Below are positions 28,458 to 38,125 of a stretch of 64,000 bases of DNA, piece after piece. A program made the translations under genes and the position numbers. How positions within the stretch are numbered: position 1 is the stretch's first letter; the number at the start of each line of letters is the position of its first letter. This stretch comes from Bacteroidota bacterium (GTDB taxonomy: Bacteria > Bacteroidota > Bacteroidia > Bacteroidales > Dysgonomonadaceae), in contig JAEZGN010000010.1 in NCBI GenBank assembly GCA_023437305.1, positions 97,834 through 161,833 of the forward strand. The letters are read 5' to 3'. The notes beneath the pieces were generated by a model, which was not told the origin of the DNA, made no database searches, and saw only the letters and a program-made list of their open reading frames with translations.

Positions 28458-30899
28458 CTACTTCCCCCTCCTAAACGTATATGACTGACCTTGTTGGGTC
28501 ATTATATCATATTCGTAAACTTTATATAGCAAAGGATATTGAGGATTTATATCCTTCGATACCAACGGCTCTTTTATATCTGCCGTTTTGTATAGCGGAT
28601 TAGTATTTACACCCTTTGCCTGCTGCAATCCTTCACCGCTTAATGGCACATAAGAGCGAAGACGCATATTTCCGCCTAGTTTAGAAGTAATCGTTACTGA
28701 AGATATCTCTCCATCACTCCAGTTCATCGATGAAACTTCAAAGCCACCACGAGCCATCAATCCTTTAACGCTTCCGTTCTTCCATTTATCAGGCAAAGCC
28801 GGCAGTAAATGTATTGCTCCATCATGACTTTGCAGAAGCATCTCGGCAACACCTGCAGTGAATCCAAAATTTCCATCAATCTGAAATGGCGGATGTGCAT
28901 CAAACAGGTTAGGATAAGTACGCCCATCGTTATTTCCCGGTTCTACCAAAGATAGCATATTCGAAATAATCTTATAAGCATGATTACCATCGAGCAGACG
29001 CGCCCAGAAGTTTATTTTCCAACCTATCGACCAACCTGTAGCCATGTCTCCACGATAGAGTAGAGAATTTTTTGCCGCCTGAAAAAGCGTTGGATGTGAG
29101 TATGGCGAAATCTGATTGCTTGGGTATAACCCGTAGAGATGAGATACATGACGGTGGTCATTCTTAGGATCGTCCCAATCTCCCAACCATTCCTGCAATT
29201 GATTGTATTTTCCTATCTGCATCGGTGCAAGACGAGATATCATATTCTCGAGTTTTTGATTATATGCTTCATCACCTACACCCAAGGCTTTGGATGCCTC
29301 CAGAGCATTGTTTAGTACATCAAAAACAATTTGATTATCCATTGTAGACCCTGCCGTTATACTCGTATTTTTTCCCGGAGGTCCCTGTTCCGGAGAAGTA
29401 GAAGGTGCCGTCACCATCCATTTATATGTAGGATGTTCTACCAAAAAATCGAGAAAGAAGTCTGCTGCGCCTTTTAGCACGGGGTATGCTTCTTTTAAGA
29501 AATTCTTATCTCCTGTATACAAATAATGTTGCCACATATGCTGACTCAGCCATGCCCCTCCATTAGGCCACATACCATGGAAGGCTCCGTCTACAGGCCC
29601 TGTAGTACGCCAAAGGTCAGTATTATGATGTGTCACCCAACCATTAGCATTATACATCACTTTTGCTGTCTCCTGCCCTGTCACGGACAACTCTTTTAAC
29701 ATCTGAAAAAGAGGTTGGTGCGTTTCACTTAAATTGGTAACCTCCGCAGGCCAATAATTCATCTCGGTATTGATGTTAATGGTATATTTACTATCCCAAG
29801 GCGGTACTAACTGATCGTTCCATATTCCTTGCAAATTAGCAGGCTGTCCTCCCGGTTGGGATGAACTAATAAGTAGATAACGTCCAAACTGAAAGAGTAA
29901 AGTAACCAGACTTTGATCTTTTCCTTCTTTGAAGTTTCTAACCCTTACATCTGTTTCTTCAAGGACATTGTCCGATTTTCCCAAATCTAATGATACCCGA
30001 TCGAATTGCTTTTTATAATATTTTATATGATCTGCCAATGCCTTGTCATAGGGTTTTGATATTGCTGATCTTAAAAAACCGGTAGCTTTTGCCGATTCAT
30101 TGGCACTTACATCTTTGTAATTAACAAAATTTGTAGCTATAGAAATATAGATAATAACAGAGTTAGCTCCTTTTACAGAGAGTTTGTCACCCTCAACTCT
30201 GATACGTCCACCTTCGGCTTTTATTTGTGTTTGGTTCTCGAACCGGATCACACCTTTTATTCCTTCGTGTTCAGTACCCATCCCTTTGAGGACAAGCTTA
30301 TCTCCTTTAGCTAAAACTTTATAATCTTTTAAAGGAGAATCATATCCTGCTGTAAAGCTAATACTATTTGCTCTGTCAGTCGTGATTCGCATGATGATCA
30401 CATTATCGGTGAAAGAAGAAAATATCTCACGAGTATAGTTAATACCATCTACCGTATATTTTGTCGTGGCTACAGCTGTAGCGAGATCAAGCTGTCTTGA
30501 GTAATTGGAATATTTACTATGTCCTGCAAAATCTAAATATAAGCTTCCTATTGTTTGATAGGGCATACCATTGTGCGGAGTTCGCATATTTTTTTCTAAC
30601 AAAGTCTCTGCTTCTTTTTCTTTTCCGGTAAAGATAAGGGAGCGAACCTCATCCAATACTTTTAGCATATTAGGACTGTCATTTCTGTGAGGCCCTCCTC
30701 CCCACATAGTTTCCTCATTGAGTTGGAGCTGTTCCCTTGCAGGATTTCCAAAAACCATTACACCTAATCGCGAATTACCCAAAGGCAATGCTTCTACCCA
30801 CTCCTTAGCAGGACGCTTGTACCAAAGCTTGGTGTCTTCAGCTTTACAAATAAGAGTACTTAAAGTAAAAATTGATACAAATAAAAAGTATTTCTTCAT
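28458..30899 (-). CDS. GH95 alpha-L-fucosidase/alpha-L-galactosidase
   Basis: Secreted glycosidase of 813 residues with signal peptide [20 protein letters not shown]. Family motifs include [16 protein letters not shown] and [12 protein letters not shown] near the start. The catalytic core has [13 protein letters not shown] (about 377-388), TSPEQGP (about 502) and QIDGNFG (about 673). These match the Asn pair, Glu and Asp of 1,2-alpha-L-fucosidases. GH95 enzymes remove fucose or L-galactose, as on xyloglucan side chains or host glycans. I reject an upstream ATG at 30941 because it lies before the predicted transcription start. The promoter carries a four-unit TTAAT array. Confidence 0.9.
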   Translation of the reverse strand: MKKYFLFVSIFTLSTLICKAEDTKLWYKRPAKEWVEALPLGNSRLGVMVFGNPAREQLQLNEETMWGGGPHRNDSPNMLKVLDEVRSLIFTGKEKEAETLLEKNMRTPHNGMPYQTIGSLYLDFAGHSKYSNYSRQLDLATAVATTKYTVDGINYTREIFSSFTDNVIIMRITTDRANSISFTAGYDSPLKDYKVLAKGDKLVLKGMGTEHEGIKGVIRFENQTQIKAEGGRIRVEGDKLSVKGANSVIIYISIATNFVNYKDVSANESAKATGFLRSAISKPYDKALADHIKYYKKQFDRVSLDLGKSDNVLEETDVRVRNFKEGKDQSLVTLLFQFGRYLLISSSQPGGQPANLQGIWNDQLVPPWDSKYTININTEMNYWPAEVTNLSETHQPLFQMLKELSVTGQETAKVMYNANGWVTHHNTDLWRTTGPVDGAFHGMWPNGGAWLSQHMWQHYLYTGDKNFLKEAYPVLKGAADFFLDFLVEHPTYKWMVTAPSTSPEQGPPGKNTSITAGSTMDNQIVFDVLNNALEASKALGVGDEAYNQKLENMISRLAPMQIGKYNQLQEWLGDWDDPKNDHRHVSHLYGLYPSNQISPYSHPTLFQAAKNSLLYRGDMATGWSIGWKINFWARLLDGNHAYKIISNMLSLVEPGNNDGRTYPNLFDAHPPFQIDGNFGFTAGVAEMLLQSHDGAIHLLPALPDKWKNGSVKGLMARGGFEVSSMNWSDGEISSVTITSKLGGNMRLRSYVPLSGEGLQQAKGVNTNPLYKTADIKEPLVSKDINPQYPLLYKVYEYDIMTQQGQSYTFRRGK

Positions 30900-30925
30900 G
30901 ATATTTATAAGTATTTGTTGGAGAA

Positions 30926-30982
30926 CAAAGAAAGAGCTCATGTATTAAAAATTAAATTAATACACACTTAATATATTATTAA
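30926..30982 (-). promoter_or_regulatory. TTAAT-array promoter of GH95
   Basis: Read on the minus strand: TTAATA (30982-30977), TTAAGT (30971-30966), TTAATT (30960-30955), TTAATA (30948-30943), steps 11, 11 and 12. After exactly 9 bases comes the -7-like TTTCTTTG (30933-30926, one mismatch to TAnnTTTG). Transcription would begin near 30919, about 20 bases before the start codon. Confidence 0.7.
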
Positions 30983-31010
30983 ATATTAGAATAGATTGTA
31001 ATTTAGACAG

Positions 31011-33587
31011 CTAATGTTCAATATTCTTCCGATCAATAACATCCGTAAGTGAATATTTATATTTAATTCCTAGTAGATTAAAATACTCCTTGTTAAAGTT
31101 ATCATAGATAGTTTTTGCAATACCTTTCTTCCCTGAATTAAAGAATATTGAACATTTAAGATACAGAGCCTCTTCATTTATAAAATCATGTAAAAAAAGA
31201 GTGTCAGCTATTTTCAGCTTTATATCATCCGTCAGTTTATTGTTATAATTACCCTGAGATAAACCCGTTAATATATCTATCGTCATATTCGAAAAGTCAC
31301 TCTTGAACCCATCAATCCAATCCGCTTCGGTATTTGGCAACAAAACCCCTCTTAGTAAAAGTTCGAGAAGATGATCTACATCTTGACCAGAGATATTATC
31401 TTCTTTAATGGCCGAAAATATATGCATGGCCTCTACATAATCACAAACAACATCATTCAGATTTACTGACCAGAATCCATTTTGATTAATAATTTCAGCA
31501 TCACCTACATTTTCAAGGACTGATCGTAATTTGCTTAAATAAACATTCCGATTATTTTTAGCCGATTCTTCATTCTTATCATACCACAGCAATTGTATCA
31601 ATTTTTTACCTGATATACCCTTAATATCTTTCTCTGTAGACAAAATCAGTAGCACAAGAAGATATTTAAGCATCGGAGTAAACTGGTTTGTTATATCCTG
31701 CCCGTCTTTATCCATTACACTAAAGCCTCCTAAGAAACAAATTGACTTTTTAGAGAAATTATAATATGAAGATTCTTCTTTAATCTTATTCTCTATTTTG
31801 TTCTCAAACAATGTCTCACTTATTAACTTCTCTTCACTGTTATTTATTCTTCGATGCATTCTCTTATTCGTGGATTGCTTTTTACGCAATAAATAATATG
31901 CCATAAGGACAATAACAGCCAAAATAAGAACAATGAATAAAATAGTTACTTTAAGCGATGATGTATCTGGTTTACTTGTCAAATTTACATCCGAATTTAT
32001 AGTATCTACTTTTACAGGTGGATAATTAAGTGAATAAATTATGACCTCTGCCGACTTGTCGGTTCTAATTTTATTTATTAATGCATAAAGCTTCTTCTGA
32101 GCAGGAGAATAGTATAAGTTAGTATATAAATAATGAGATGTAAGATCTTCATGTATCGGATAAGAAACCTGATCGAGCGTATTTTTGTCTTTTCTTAACC
32201 TCAGTAAGGTTCCTCCGTCACGGGAGGTAAAAACATAAAAACAATTCTCCTTTTCATCAAATATCATATTTTCACTTGGGATGAACTCATTTTCAACTCC
32301 AGTCAACTCCCACAGTTTATTTGTTTGCTCAGTCAGCAAGTTAACAGCATATAGATCATAAAAATTTCGCGGAGATAATTCCTGTCGTCCCGACTTATTT
32401 CCTCTACCACCAAATACATATAATACATTATTTACAATAATAGTAGAAGCTGAATAACGGGGAGGAATTTCCGGCAAGTTCGATTTTTTAATAGATTTAC
32501 GATCCACATCTAAGCGTATCAAGTCATTATTATACTTATAAAAGCCATATCCACCAAAAGATATCAAGACTGAATCGGAAGATGAAAAAGAAACAGAATT
32601 GTTCCAATAACCATGTTCCAATAAAGGCTTAACATGATTATCCCACGAATCGTCACCAAATGAAAATCTAGAGATTATATTTTCTTCAAGGTTATAAGAA
32701 ATCAGCTGATGTTTATGCGGATCATAGAACATTTGATTTGGAGCATTTGCTGCTATTATGCCATTTTTTACATAAATAACTTTTTCCTTTCTTTGTCCTG
32801 TATCAAAAGATATTACCTCTTTCGAGTCGGGAGATACAATATATATAATACCCTGATCGGGATTGAATGAAAACAATGAATTTTCTTTAACTGACTTCGA
32901 ATATATTTTTTCCCATGAAGCATAAGCGTCCGTCAACCAAAGAGGATTTGTTGTTATTGCGGGCATTCGTGCTATAGAATCCAAAGTTTTGGATTGATCA
33001 TGATTTTCAAGCTTCCAGAACCGTGTTAAATTTTGTCCGTCAAATATTTTTATATTCCTCACATTGACAGAAGCTAAATCATAAAGGGTATATCCACTAA
33101 AAGGACAGAGACCAAAAGAAACCATAACATTATCCGCTTGAGAGACCTTATAAGGAGCTGATATTTTGGCTGTCCCATAATTCAATGTGACTTCATTATT
33201 AACCGATGATAGCGTAATACTAATAGGAACCCATTTGTCACAAACTATTTCCTGATTAATCATATACACCGACTCATTGATCACAAGCATAGGATAGCGC
33301 TTGTCATTTTCTCCAACTGTAAACAAAAAATCTATATTATCTTTTTTATTGGTAATCATCCTGAATACGACTCCAAAAACATTATCCTTACGAACGCTCA
33401 TTTCGAAAGACATGGTAGTTTCCTTGTTCAGCTTCAAGGGCTGATTATTTTCCAACACCAATGATGTTTTCTCATGATCACTAAAAGGAAAAGCCTTTAT
33501 ATATAAGCCATAATCGACGTTGTCTGCAAGAGTAGTACCCAACAGAAGCGAAAAAAATAAAACGAGAAGAGTGAGTTGTTTTTTCAT
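31011..33587 (-). CDS. Membrane-tethered SARP-like transcription regulator with Kelch-type sensor
   Basis: An 858-residue protein. After a signal peptide (1-21) come a LamG-like beta region (about 25-190) and a repeat-rich Kelch/propeller-like region (about 215-520, with VLYVFGGRG). One membrane helix follows (about 543-565, ILFIVLILAVIVLMAYYLL, then basic residues). The cytoplasmic part has a winged-helix-like segment (about 613-712, ICFLGGFSVMDKDG ... KKLIQLLWYDKNEESAKNNR, VYLSKLRSVLE) and a helical BTAD-like tail (about 715-850). That order, wing-helix then BTAD, is the SARP architecture. It is divergent from the GH3 gene and is the only regulator candidate in the locus. Domain calls are by eye; direct signalling across the membrane is inference. 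Confidence 0.8.
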   Translation of the reverse strand: MKKQLTLLVLFFSLLLGTTLADNVDYGLYIKAFPFSDHEKTSLVLENNQPLKLNKETTMSFEMSVRKDNVFGVVFRMITNKKDNIDFLFTVGENDKRYPMLVINESVYMINQEIVCDKWVPISITLSSVNNEVTLNYGTAKISAPYKVSQADNVMVSFGLCPFSGYTLYDLASVNVRNIKIFDGQNLTRFWKLENHDQSKTLDSIARMPAITTNPLWLTDAYASWEKIYSKSVKENSLFSFNPDQGIIYIVSPDSKEVISFDTGQRKEKVIYVKNGIIAANAPNQMFYDPHKHQLISYNLEENIISRFSFGDDSWDNHVKPLLEHGYWNNSVSFSSSDSVLISFGGYGFYKYNNDLIRLDVDRKSIKKSNLPEIPPRYSASTIIVNNVLYVFGGRGNKSGRQELSPRNFYDLYAVNLLTEQTNKLWELTGVENEFIPSENMIFDEKENCFYVFTSRDGGTLLRLRKDKNTLDQVSYPIHEDLTSHYLYTNLYYSPAQKKLYALINKIRTDKSAEVIIYSLNYPPVKVDTINSDVNLTSKPDTSSLKVTILFIVLILAVIVLMAYYLLRKKQSTNKRMHRRINNSEEKLISETLFENKIENKIKEESSYYNFSKKSICFLGGFSVMDKDGQDITNQFTPMLKYLLVLLILSTEKDIKGISGKKLIQLLWYDKNEESAKNNRNVYLSKLRSVLENVGDAEIINQNGFWSVNLNDVVCDYVEAMHIFSAIKEDNISGQDVDHLLELLLRGVLLPNTEADWIDGFKSDFSNMTIDILTGLSQGNYNNKLTDDIKLKIADTLFLHDFINEEALYLKCSIFFNSGKKGIAKTIYDNFNKEYFNLLGIKYKYSLTDVIDRKNIEH

Positions 33588-33691
33588 TAGATTTTATGAA
33601 AGAGTCTGTTCATTTTCATAATACGACATAAGCCAACGAATGTAAAAATACTTTATTTCTTTTTTTAATCCAACTAAATAATATTGCTTTT

Positions 33692-33716
33692 CTATTAAAA
33701 CTCTGTTTTTTAATAG
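33692..33716. repeat. 9-bp inverted repeat in the regulator/GH3 gap
   Basis: CTATTAAAA (33692-33700) and TTTTAATAG (33708-33716) are perfect inverted copies, 7 bases apart. They lie between the divergent regulator and GH3 genes, upstream of the TTAAT array. This could be an operator for autoregulation, but AT-rich palindromes are cheap. Confidence 0.4.
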
Positions 33717-33725
33717 AACCGCTCA

Positions 33726-33807
33726 TTAATATAGTAAATTAATTATATTTTAATACTTTCGCTAATGCCCAATTCCCTATTTTTTTAATATGGTTCTCTT
33801 TATTTTG
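33726..33807 (+). promoter_or_regulatory. TTAAT-array promoter of the GH3-discoidin gene
   Basis: Units start at 33726 TTAATA, 33739 TTAATT, 33750 TTAATA, 33762 CTAATG, 33773 TTCCCT (poor) and 33785 TTAATA, with steps 13, 11, 12, 11 and 12. The last is followed by exactly 9 bases and TTATTTTG (33800-33807, one mismatch to TAnnTTTG). Transcription would start near 33814. Confidence 0.68.
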
Positions 33808-33876
33808 TAAATACAAGGTACCCAGACCAGATAAAAATATTTGAATAAATAATATATTTCCAGAATATAAATACCA

Positions 33877-36729
33877 ATGAAAAACTTCATAAAAACAAGT
33901 ATCTTTCTTATACTTGCTATTTCATTTAGCATCATATCCAAAGCTCAGGAAACAACCTTCGCTTCTATTAATACTTCAGTGAATCAGGCCAATGCAAAAA
34001 ATATAATAGACGGAGATATTAAAACAAGTTGGGACCTAACAGCCAAGAATCTTATGGCTACTCAATCATTAACTCTTACCTTACAGCAATCAGGTGATGT
34101 AGAAAAACTTGTTCTTCATGCAGATGGTATTTCCAGTCAAAATCTCCCAAAAGCCTTGTCCATCTACATTACATACGACCCTATGAACCTGGGCACTACT
34201 GTACAATATACAGTAAAGGCTGAAGGTAAAAACATTTACAGCCTCTCTTTTGTTCCCAAATATGGTTCACATATCCAGATCAACATAAATAAAGGTATCC
34301 TTAAAACATTATCAGTAAAAGACCTTAAAGCATTTCTTACAAATACAAAAGAAGACATAACAACAACGGGCTTCAATAACCGCCCTTACATGAACCCCAA
34401 TCTACCGCTAGATATGCGTGTAGAAAACCTTTTATCTTTCATGTCTACAGAAGACAAAATGGAGCTTTTACGAGAAGGATGGGGAATACCCGGCGTACCT
34501 CACCTTGGCATTCCATCTGTAATGAAAGTAGAAGCAATACATGGTTTTTCGTACGGAAGTGGAGCTACCATCTTTCCTCAATCAATAGGAATGGGAGCTA
34601 CATGGCATAAAAAACTAACAGAAGAAGTTGCTCAAACAATAGCTGAAGAAACTATTAGTGCAAATGCTATACAGGCTTGGTCTCCGGTACTGGATGTAGC
34701 ACAAGATGCACGATGGGGACGCTGCGAGGAAACCTATGGTGAAGATCCTGTATTAGTTTCCGAAATTGGAGGAGCATGGATCAAAGGTTACCAATCGAAA
34801 GGATTGATGACTACCCCAAAACATTTTGCTGCGCACGGAGCACCGCTCGGAGGACGGGATTCTCATGATATAGGATTATCCGAAAGAGAAATGAGGGAAA
34901 TACACCTGGTTCCATTCCGCCATGTAATAAAAAAATATAATTGCCAATCTATCATGATGGCATATACAGACTACCAAGGAGTGCCTATAGCCAAAAGTAA
35001 AGAATTACTAAAAGGAATACTTAGAGACGAATGGGGCTTTGATGGTTTCATTGTTAGTGATTGCGGTGCAATAGGCAATCTTACCAGCCAAAAACACTAT
35101 ACTGCAAAAGATAAAATTGAAGCTGCTAACCAAGCTCTTGCTGCAGGCATAGCTACCAATTGTGGAGATACATATAACGACCCTGAGGTTATTGCTGCAG
35201 CGGTAAGAGGAGAATTAAATATGGACGATTTGAATTTTACCTGCAAAACATTACTTCGTACTCTATTTCGCAATGGACTTTTTGAGTACAATCCATCAAA
35301 ACAACTAGATTGGAATAGGATATATCCGGGGTGGAACACGCCTGAACATCAAGAGATAGCACGTAGAGCAGCACGTGAATCAATGGTCTTATTAGAGAAT
35401 AAGGATAATATACTACCTTTATCCAAATCGATAAAAACTATTGCAGTAATAGGCCCCGGAGCTGATAATCTGCAACCCGGTGATTATACTTCCAAGCCTC
35501 AACCCAATCAATTAAAAAGCGTATTGACCGGAATAAAAGCAACTGTTGGCAGCAATACTAGGGTTATATATGAAAAAGGCTGCAATTTTACAGGATCAGA
35601 ATATTATGAAATCGAAAAAGCTGTAAAAACTGCAATGAATGCCGATGTTGCGGTTCTTGTACTTGGCGATTGCTCCACAAGCGAAGCATTAAAAGGAATA
35701 AGCAACACATCGGGAGAGAATCATGACTATGCAACATTAATACTACCGGGCGAACAACAAAAACTATTGGAAGCGATATGTAAAACAGGCAAACCCGTTA
35801 TCCTCGTACTACAGGCAGGACGCCCTTATAACTTATCGTATGCATCAAAAAATTGTCAAGCAATTCTTGTCAATTGGCTTCCCGGACAAGAGGGCGGATA
35901 TGCTACAGCCGATGTACTATTTGGAGACTACAATCCGGCAGGACGATTACCCATGACTTTTCCCCGCGATGTGGCACAGCTACCTTTATATTATAACTTC
36001 AAAACTTCTGGTCGTGTTTACCAGTACGAAGATATGCCGTATTATCCACTATACCGCTTTGGATACGGGCTAAGTTACACTTCTTTCAACTACTCCAATC
36101 TAAAATTCTCTATAGATAAATATGGAAATGTTTATGTAGAAACCACAATAACAAACACCGGAAATATAGATGGAGACGAGGTTGCACAATTATATATAAC
36201 AGATATGTATGCCAGTGTGAAAACCCGTGTGATGGAGCTGAAAGATTTCGACCGCATCCATCTCAAAGCAGGTGAATCTAAGACCGTATCTTTTAGGCTA
36301 ACCCCTTATCAGCTATCATTACTTAACGACCAGATGGATAGAGTAGTGGAAAAGGGTATATATAAAGTAATGGTAGGAGGTAAAAGTCCGTCATATATAG
36401 CAGCCGATAAAATAAAAGATAGCGTTGGTTTCGAAAATCCTACAGAAGGCGTTAACGGTGAAATAGATTATCCGTATAATTTCTCGGCAGATTTTACAAT
36501 AACAGTTATAAGCGTAGAAAACCACATTGCCAACGTTTTGGTAACGAATACAGGAACAATTACTGATACAGGGAAATTATCATTATTTATAGACGGAGTA
36601 AAAACAGGAGATGATCGTCATTATGAGCTTAATCCTGGAGAGGAAAAACAATTCAGGTTTGAAATAAAAAACAAAGATTTTAAGTCATTGCAGTTTGCGA
36701 CCAAATATAAAAGCATCATTCATATTTGA
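33877..36729 (+). CDS. GH3 glycosidase with N-terminal discoidin-like domain
   Basis: Secreted beta-glycosidase of 950 residues (signal peptide to about 23). A discoidin (F5/8 C)-like sugar-binding region at 25-165 precedes the GH3 N-domain (about 180-430), the GH3 C-domain (about 500-720), an Fn3-like domain (about 750-830) and an unrecognised C-terminal ~90 residues. The nucleophile motif GFIVSDCGAIG places Asp at about 394. The SDCGAI form is common in beta-xylosidase-type GH3, so beta-glucosidase and beta-xylosidase are both possible. It is divergent from the regulator and headed by a TTAAT array. Confidence 0.9.
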   Translation: MKNFIKTSIFLILAISFSIISKAQETTFASINTSVNQANAKNIIDGDIKTSWDLTAKNLMATQSLTLTLQQSGDVEKLVLHADGISSQNLPKALSIYITYDPMNLGTTVQYTVKAEGKNIYSLSFVPKYGSHIQININKGILKTLSVKDLKAFLTNTKEDITTTGFNNRPYMNPNLPLDMRVENLLSFMSTEDKMELLREGWGIPGVPHLGIPSVMKVEAIHGFSYGSGATIFPQSIGMGATWHKKLTEEVAQTIAEETISANAIQAWSPVLDVAQDARWGRCEETYGEDPVLVSEIGGAWIKGYQSKGLMTTPKHFAAHGAPLGGRDSHDIGLSEREMREIHLVPFRHVIKKYNCQSIMMAYTDYQGVPIAKSKELLKGILRDEWGFDGFIVSDCGAIGNLTSQKHYTAKDKIEAANQALAAGIATNCGDTYNDPEVIAAAVRGELNMDDLNFTCKTLLRTLFRNGLFEYNPSKQLDWNRIYPGWNTPEHQEIARRAARESMVLLENKDNILPLSKSIKTIAVIGPGADNLQPGDYTSKPQPNQLKSVLTGIKATVGSNTRVIYEKGCNFTGSEYYEIEKAVKTAMNADVAVLVLGDCSTSEALKGISNTSGENHDYATLILPGEQQKLLEAICKTGKPVILVLQAGRPYNLSYASKNCQAILVNWLPGQEGGYATADVLFGDYNPAGRLPMTFPRDVAQLPLYYNFKTSGRVYQYEDMPYYPLYRFGYGLSYTSFNYSNLKFSIDKYGNVYVETTITNTGNIDGDEVAQLYITDMYASVKTRVMELKDFDRIHLKAGESKTVSFRLTPYQLSLLNDQMDRVVEKGIYKVMVGGKSPSYIAADKIKDSVGFENPTEGVNGEIDYPYNFSADFTITVISVENHIANVLVTNTGTITDTGKLSLFIDGVKTGDDRHYELNPGEEKQFRFEIKNKDFKSLQFATKYKSIIHI

Positions 36730-36830
36730 GTTTGTATGAGTTTTTAACCAATAAAAAGCAAATGCCTATGGGAAAAAATTATCAGTCTTTGTGTATTAAC
36801 AAGTTTTTTAATCAATTAAATTAAGTAACT

Positions 36831-37310
36831 ATGAAACGACTATTCATCATTATCTGCATCCTGATGGGAATGCATATAGGTGCAAAAGCACAAATAATAG
36901 ATCCGAATGGACAATCTATGTTCGGATTCAGTGAAATTTCAAATTATGGAAATAGTGCCCAAAGAGCCATAATATATAGCACAAAACCAAGAACGGTAAC
37001 ATTCAAAATAATGGCTCTCAACTTTAATGGAAGTAGCAATGTAATAGGATATTTCAAGGCTGGCTCTAGCTTTACTGATACAACAGGTGATTGGCTCTTC
37101 TCTACCAATACAAATGGAGTAACTTATAAAACAGTTCAATTAGTTTCCGGGAGAAATTATATAGAACTCGGACTACGTGTATATTTTGCTTATTCGAGTC
37201 CGGCATTAATAATGTTTATAGACAGTTACAGCCCATTAACTGAGCCTGGCGAAGGCATATCAGGGTCAGTAAACGGAATGAATACAGCCTTATCCGTCAG
37301 TATTTATTAA
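36831..37310 (+). CDS. Small secreted protein of unknown function
   Basis: A 159-residue protein with a signal peptide (1-20, ending AKAQ). The mature ~139 residues are rich in Ser, Tyr, Asn and Gly and look like a single beta-sandwich, for example TVTFKIMALNFNG and SGRNYIELGLRVYF. No Cys is in the mature part and no family is recognised. It lies 100 bases after the GH3 gene in the same direction and may share its transcript. Its place between a glycosidase and the SusCD block hints at binding of a glycan or cell-surface partner; this is only context. Confidence 0.7.
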   Translation: MKRLFIIICILMGMHIGAKAQIIDPNGQSMFGFSEISNYGNSAQRAIIYSTKPRTVTFKIMALNFNGSSNVIGYFKAGSSFTDTTGDWLFSTNTNGVTYKTVQLVSGRNYIELGLRVYFAYSSPALIMFIDSYSPLTEPGEGISGSVNGMNTALSVSIY

Positions 37311-37350
37311 TTTTCATATTGATATAAAACCGATTGCTGTGTAAAACAAA

Positions 37351-37379
37351 TAGGCCTCTGGTAAAACAGCAGAGGCCTA
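37351..37379 (+). terminator. Hairpin after the small secreted protein gene
   Basis: TAGGCCTCTG (37351-37360) pairs perfectly with CAGAGGCCTA (37370-37379), loop 9. It lacks a T-run, so it may be a weak terminator or a transcript-stabilising 3' hairpin. Confidence 0.55.
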
Positions 37380-37573
37380 CTCTAAAGTATAAAAGATTAT
37401 GTCATCTTGTTTCCTTATATATTTTGTTATCAGGAAATCTATTTGAAGTTTACTCGCCAAAATAATTGGCTAAAAATGCTAAACCAACTTGTTATAGAAC
37501 TTTCAAAGTTACTTTACTATTTATTGCTAAATATAAAAGTAGTATTAACAGAGAATCCGCATTAAGAAAAGGT

Positions 37574-37654
37574 TTAAAATAATAATTATAGAAATTTTAA
37601 TGAGTTTGTTAATGATTTTTTTACAAAACTATTAATATGCCTTATATAAATTTG
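37574..37654 (+). promoter_or_regulatory. TTAAT-array promoter of the SusCD operon
   Basis: Units start at 37574 TTAAAA, 37586 TTATAG, 37597 TTAATG, 37609 TTAATG, 37621 TTACAA and 37632 TTAATA, with steps 12, 11, 12, 12 and 11. Exactly 9 bases later comes TAAATTTG (37647-37654), a perfect TAnnTTTG. The segment TTAATGAGTTTGTTAATG (37597-37614) is nearly identical to 57493-57510 before the GH3-PA14 gene. Confidence 0.75.
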
Positions 37655-38125
37655 CTGAACAAGGATGACTTAAATCTTATTTAATTACTAACCATAAAAA
37701 CTAATGAAAAGCTTAATCAATTCTTCTTAGATTCGGGCAACCGAGATACTACTTAATATGTGAAGAGAAAAAAGATCTTTTAAGAAAATCCACGAATCAG
37801 AATCACTACTATGTATAATACCAACAGAATAACTTTCCTCTTTTTTTCTAGCCGAAAGCTTGACAGTTAACGCTGTTTCATTAGAGAGATGGATTTAACA
37901 AAAAAGCCCTGATTCTCGGAGAAGATTACGGGCAAAAAAACTTGTTTCTCAGATAAAAACAAACTCTTGCTTTGAATGTTTAAGACAACCTCCAAAACAA
38001 GATTTATTTTACATAAATATCAGAAGAACAATCAAATAAAAGACAAAAAACTCACTCACATAAATATAAAGCACAAGTTAATTTTTATTAATATCTATGA
38101 GCAAACCTTTAATCCTTATTTATGT

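Larger units (their letters stand above)
37311..38125 (+). other. 815-base non-coding region ahead of the surface lipoprotein
   Basis: It contains, in order, a hairpin (37351-37379), a six-unit TTAAT promoter array (37574-37654) and a leader of about 465 bases. The leader has a possible 8-codon reading frame beginning ATGAAAAGC near 37704, a nested hairpin with GCCC/GGGC ends (37906-37933) followed by an A-run, and a second possible -7 box TTGCTTTG (37967-37974). No longer gene is seen. Confidence 0.6.

Noticed and set aside
30897..30941. Longer GH95 start at ATG 30941
   Set aside because: It lies in the 9-base spacer upstream of the predicted transcription start and places 14 residues ahead of a complete signal peptide.
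36796..36826. TTAACA, TTAATC and TTAAGT spaced 12-13 bp before the small secreted protein gene
   Set aside because: No -7 box lies 9 bases after any unit, and the start codon follows at once. Treated as chance or a remnant and not counted among the six arrays.
37976..38125. 50-residue N-terminal extension of the surface lipoprotein
   Set aside because: Lys/Asn-rich, not signal-like; a full lipoprotein leader begins at 38126.
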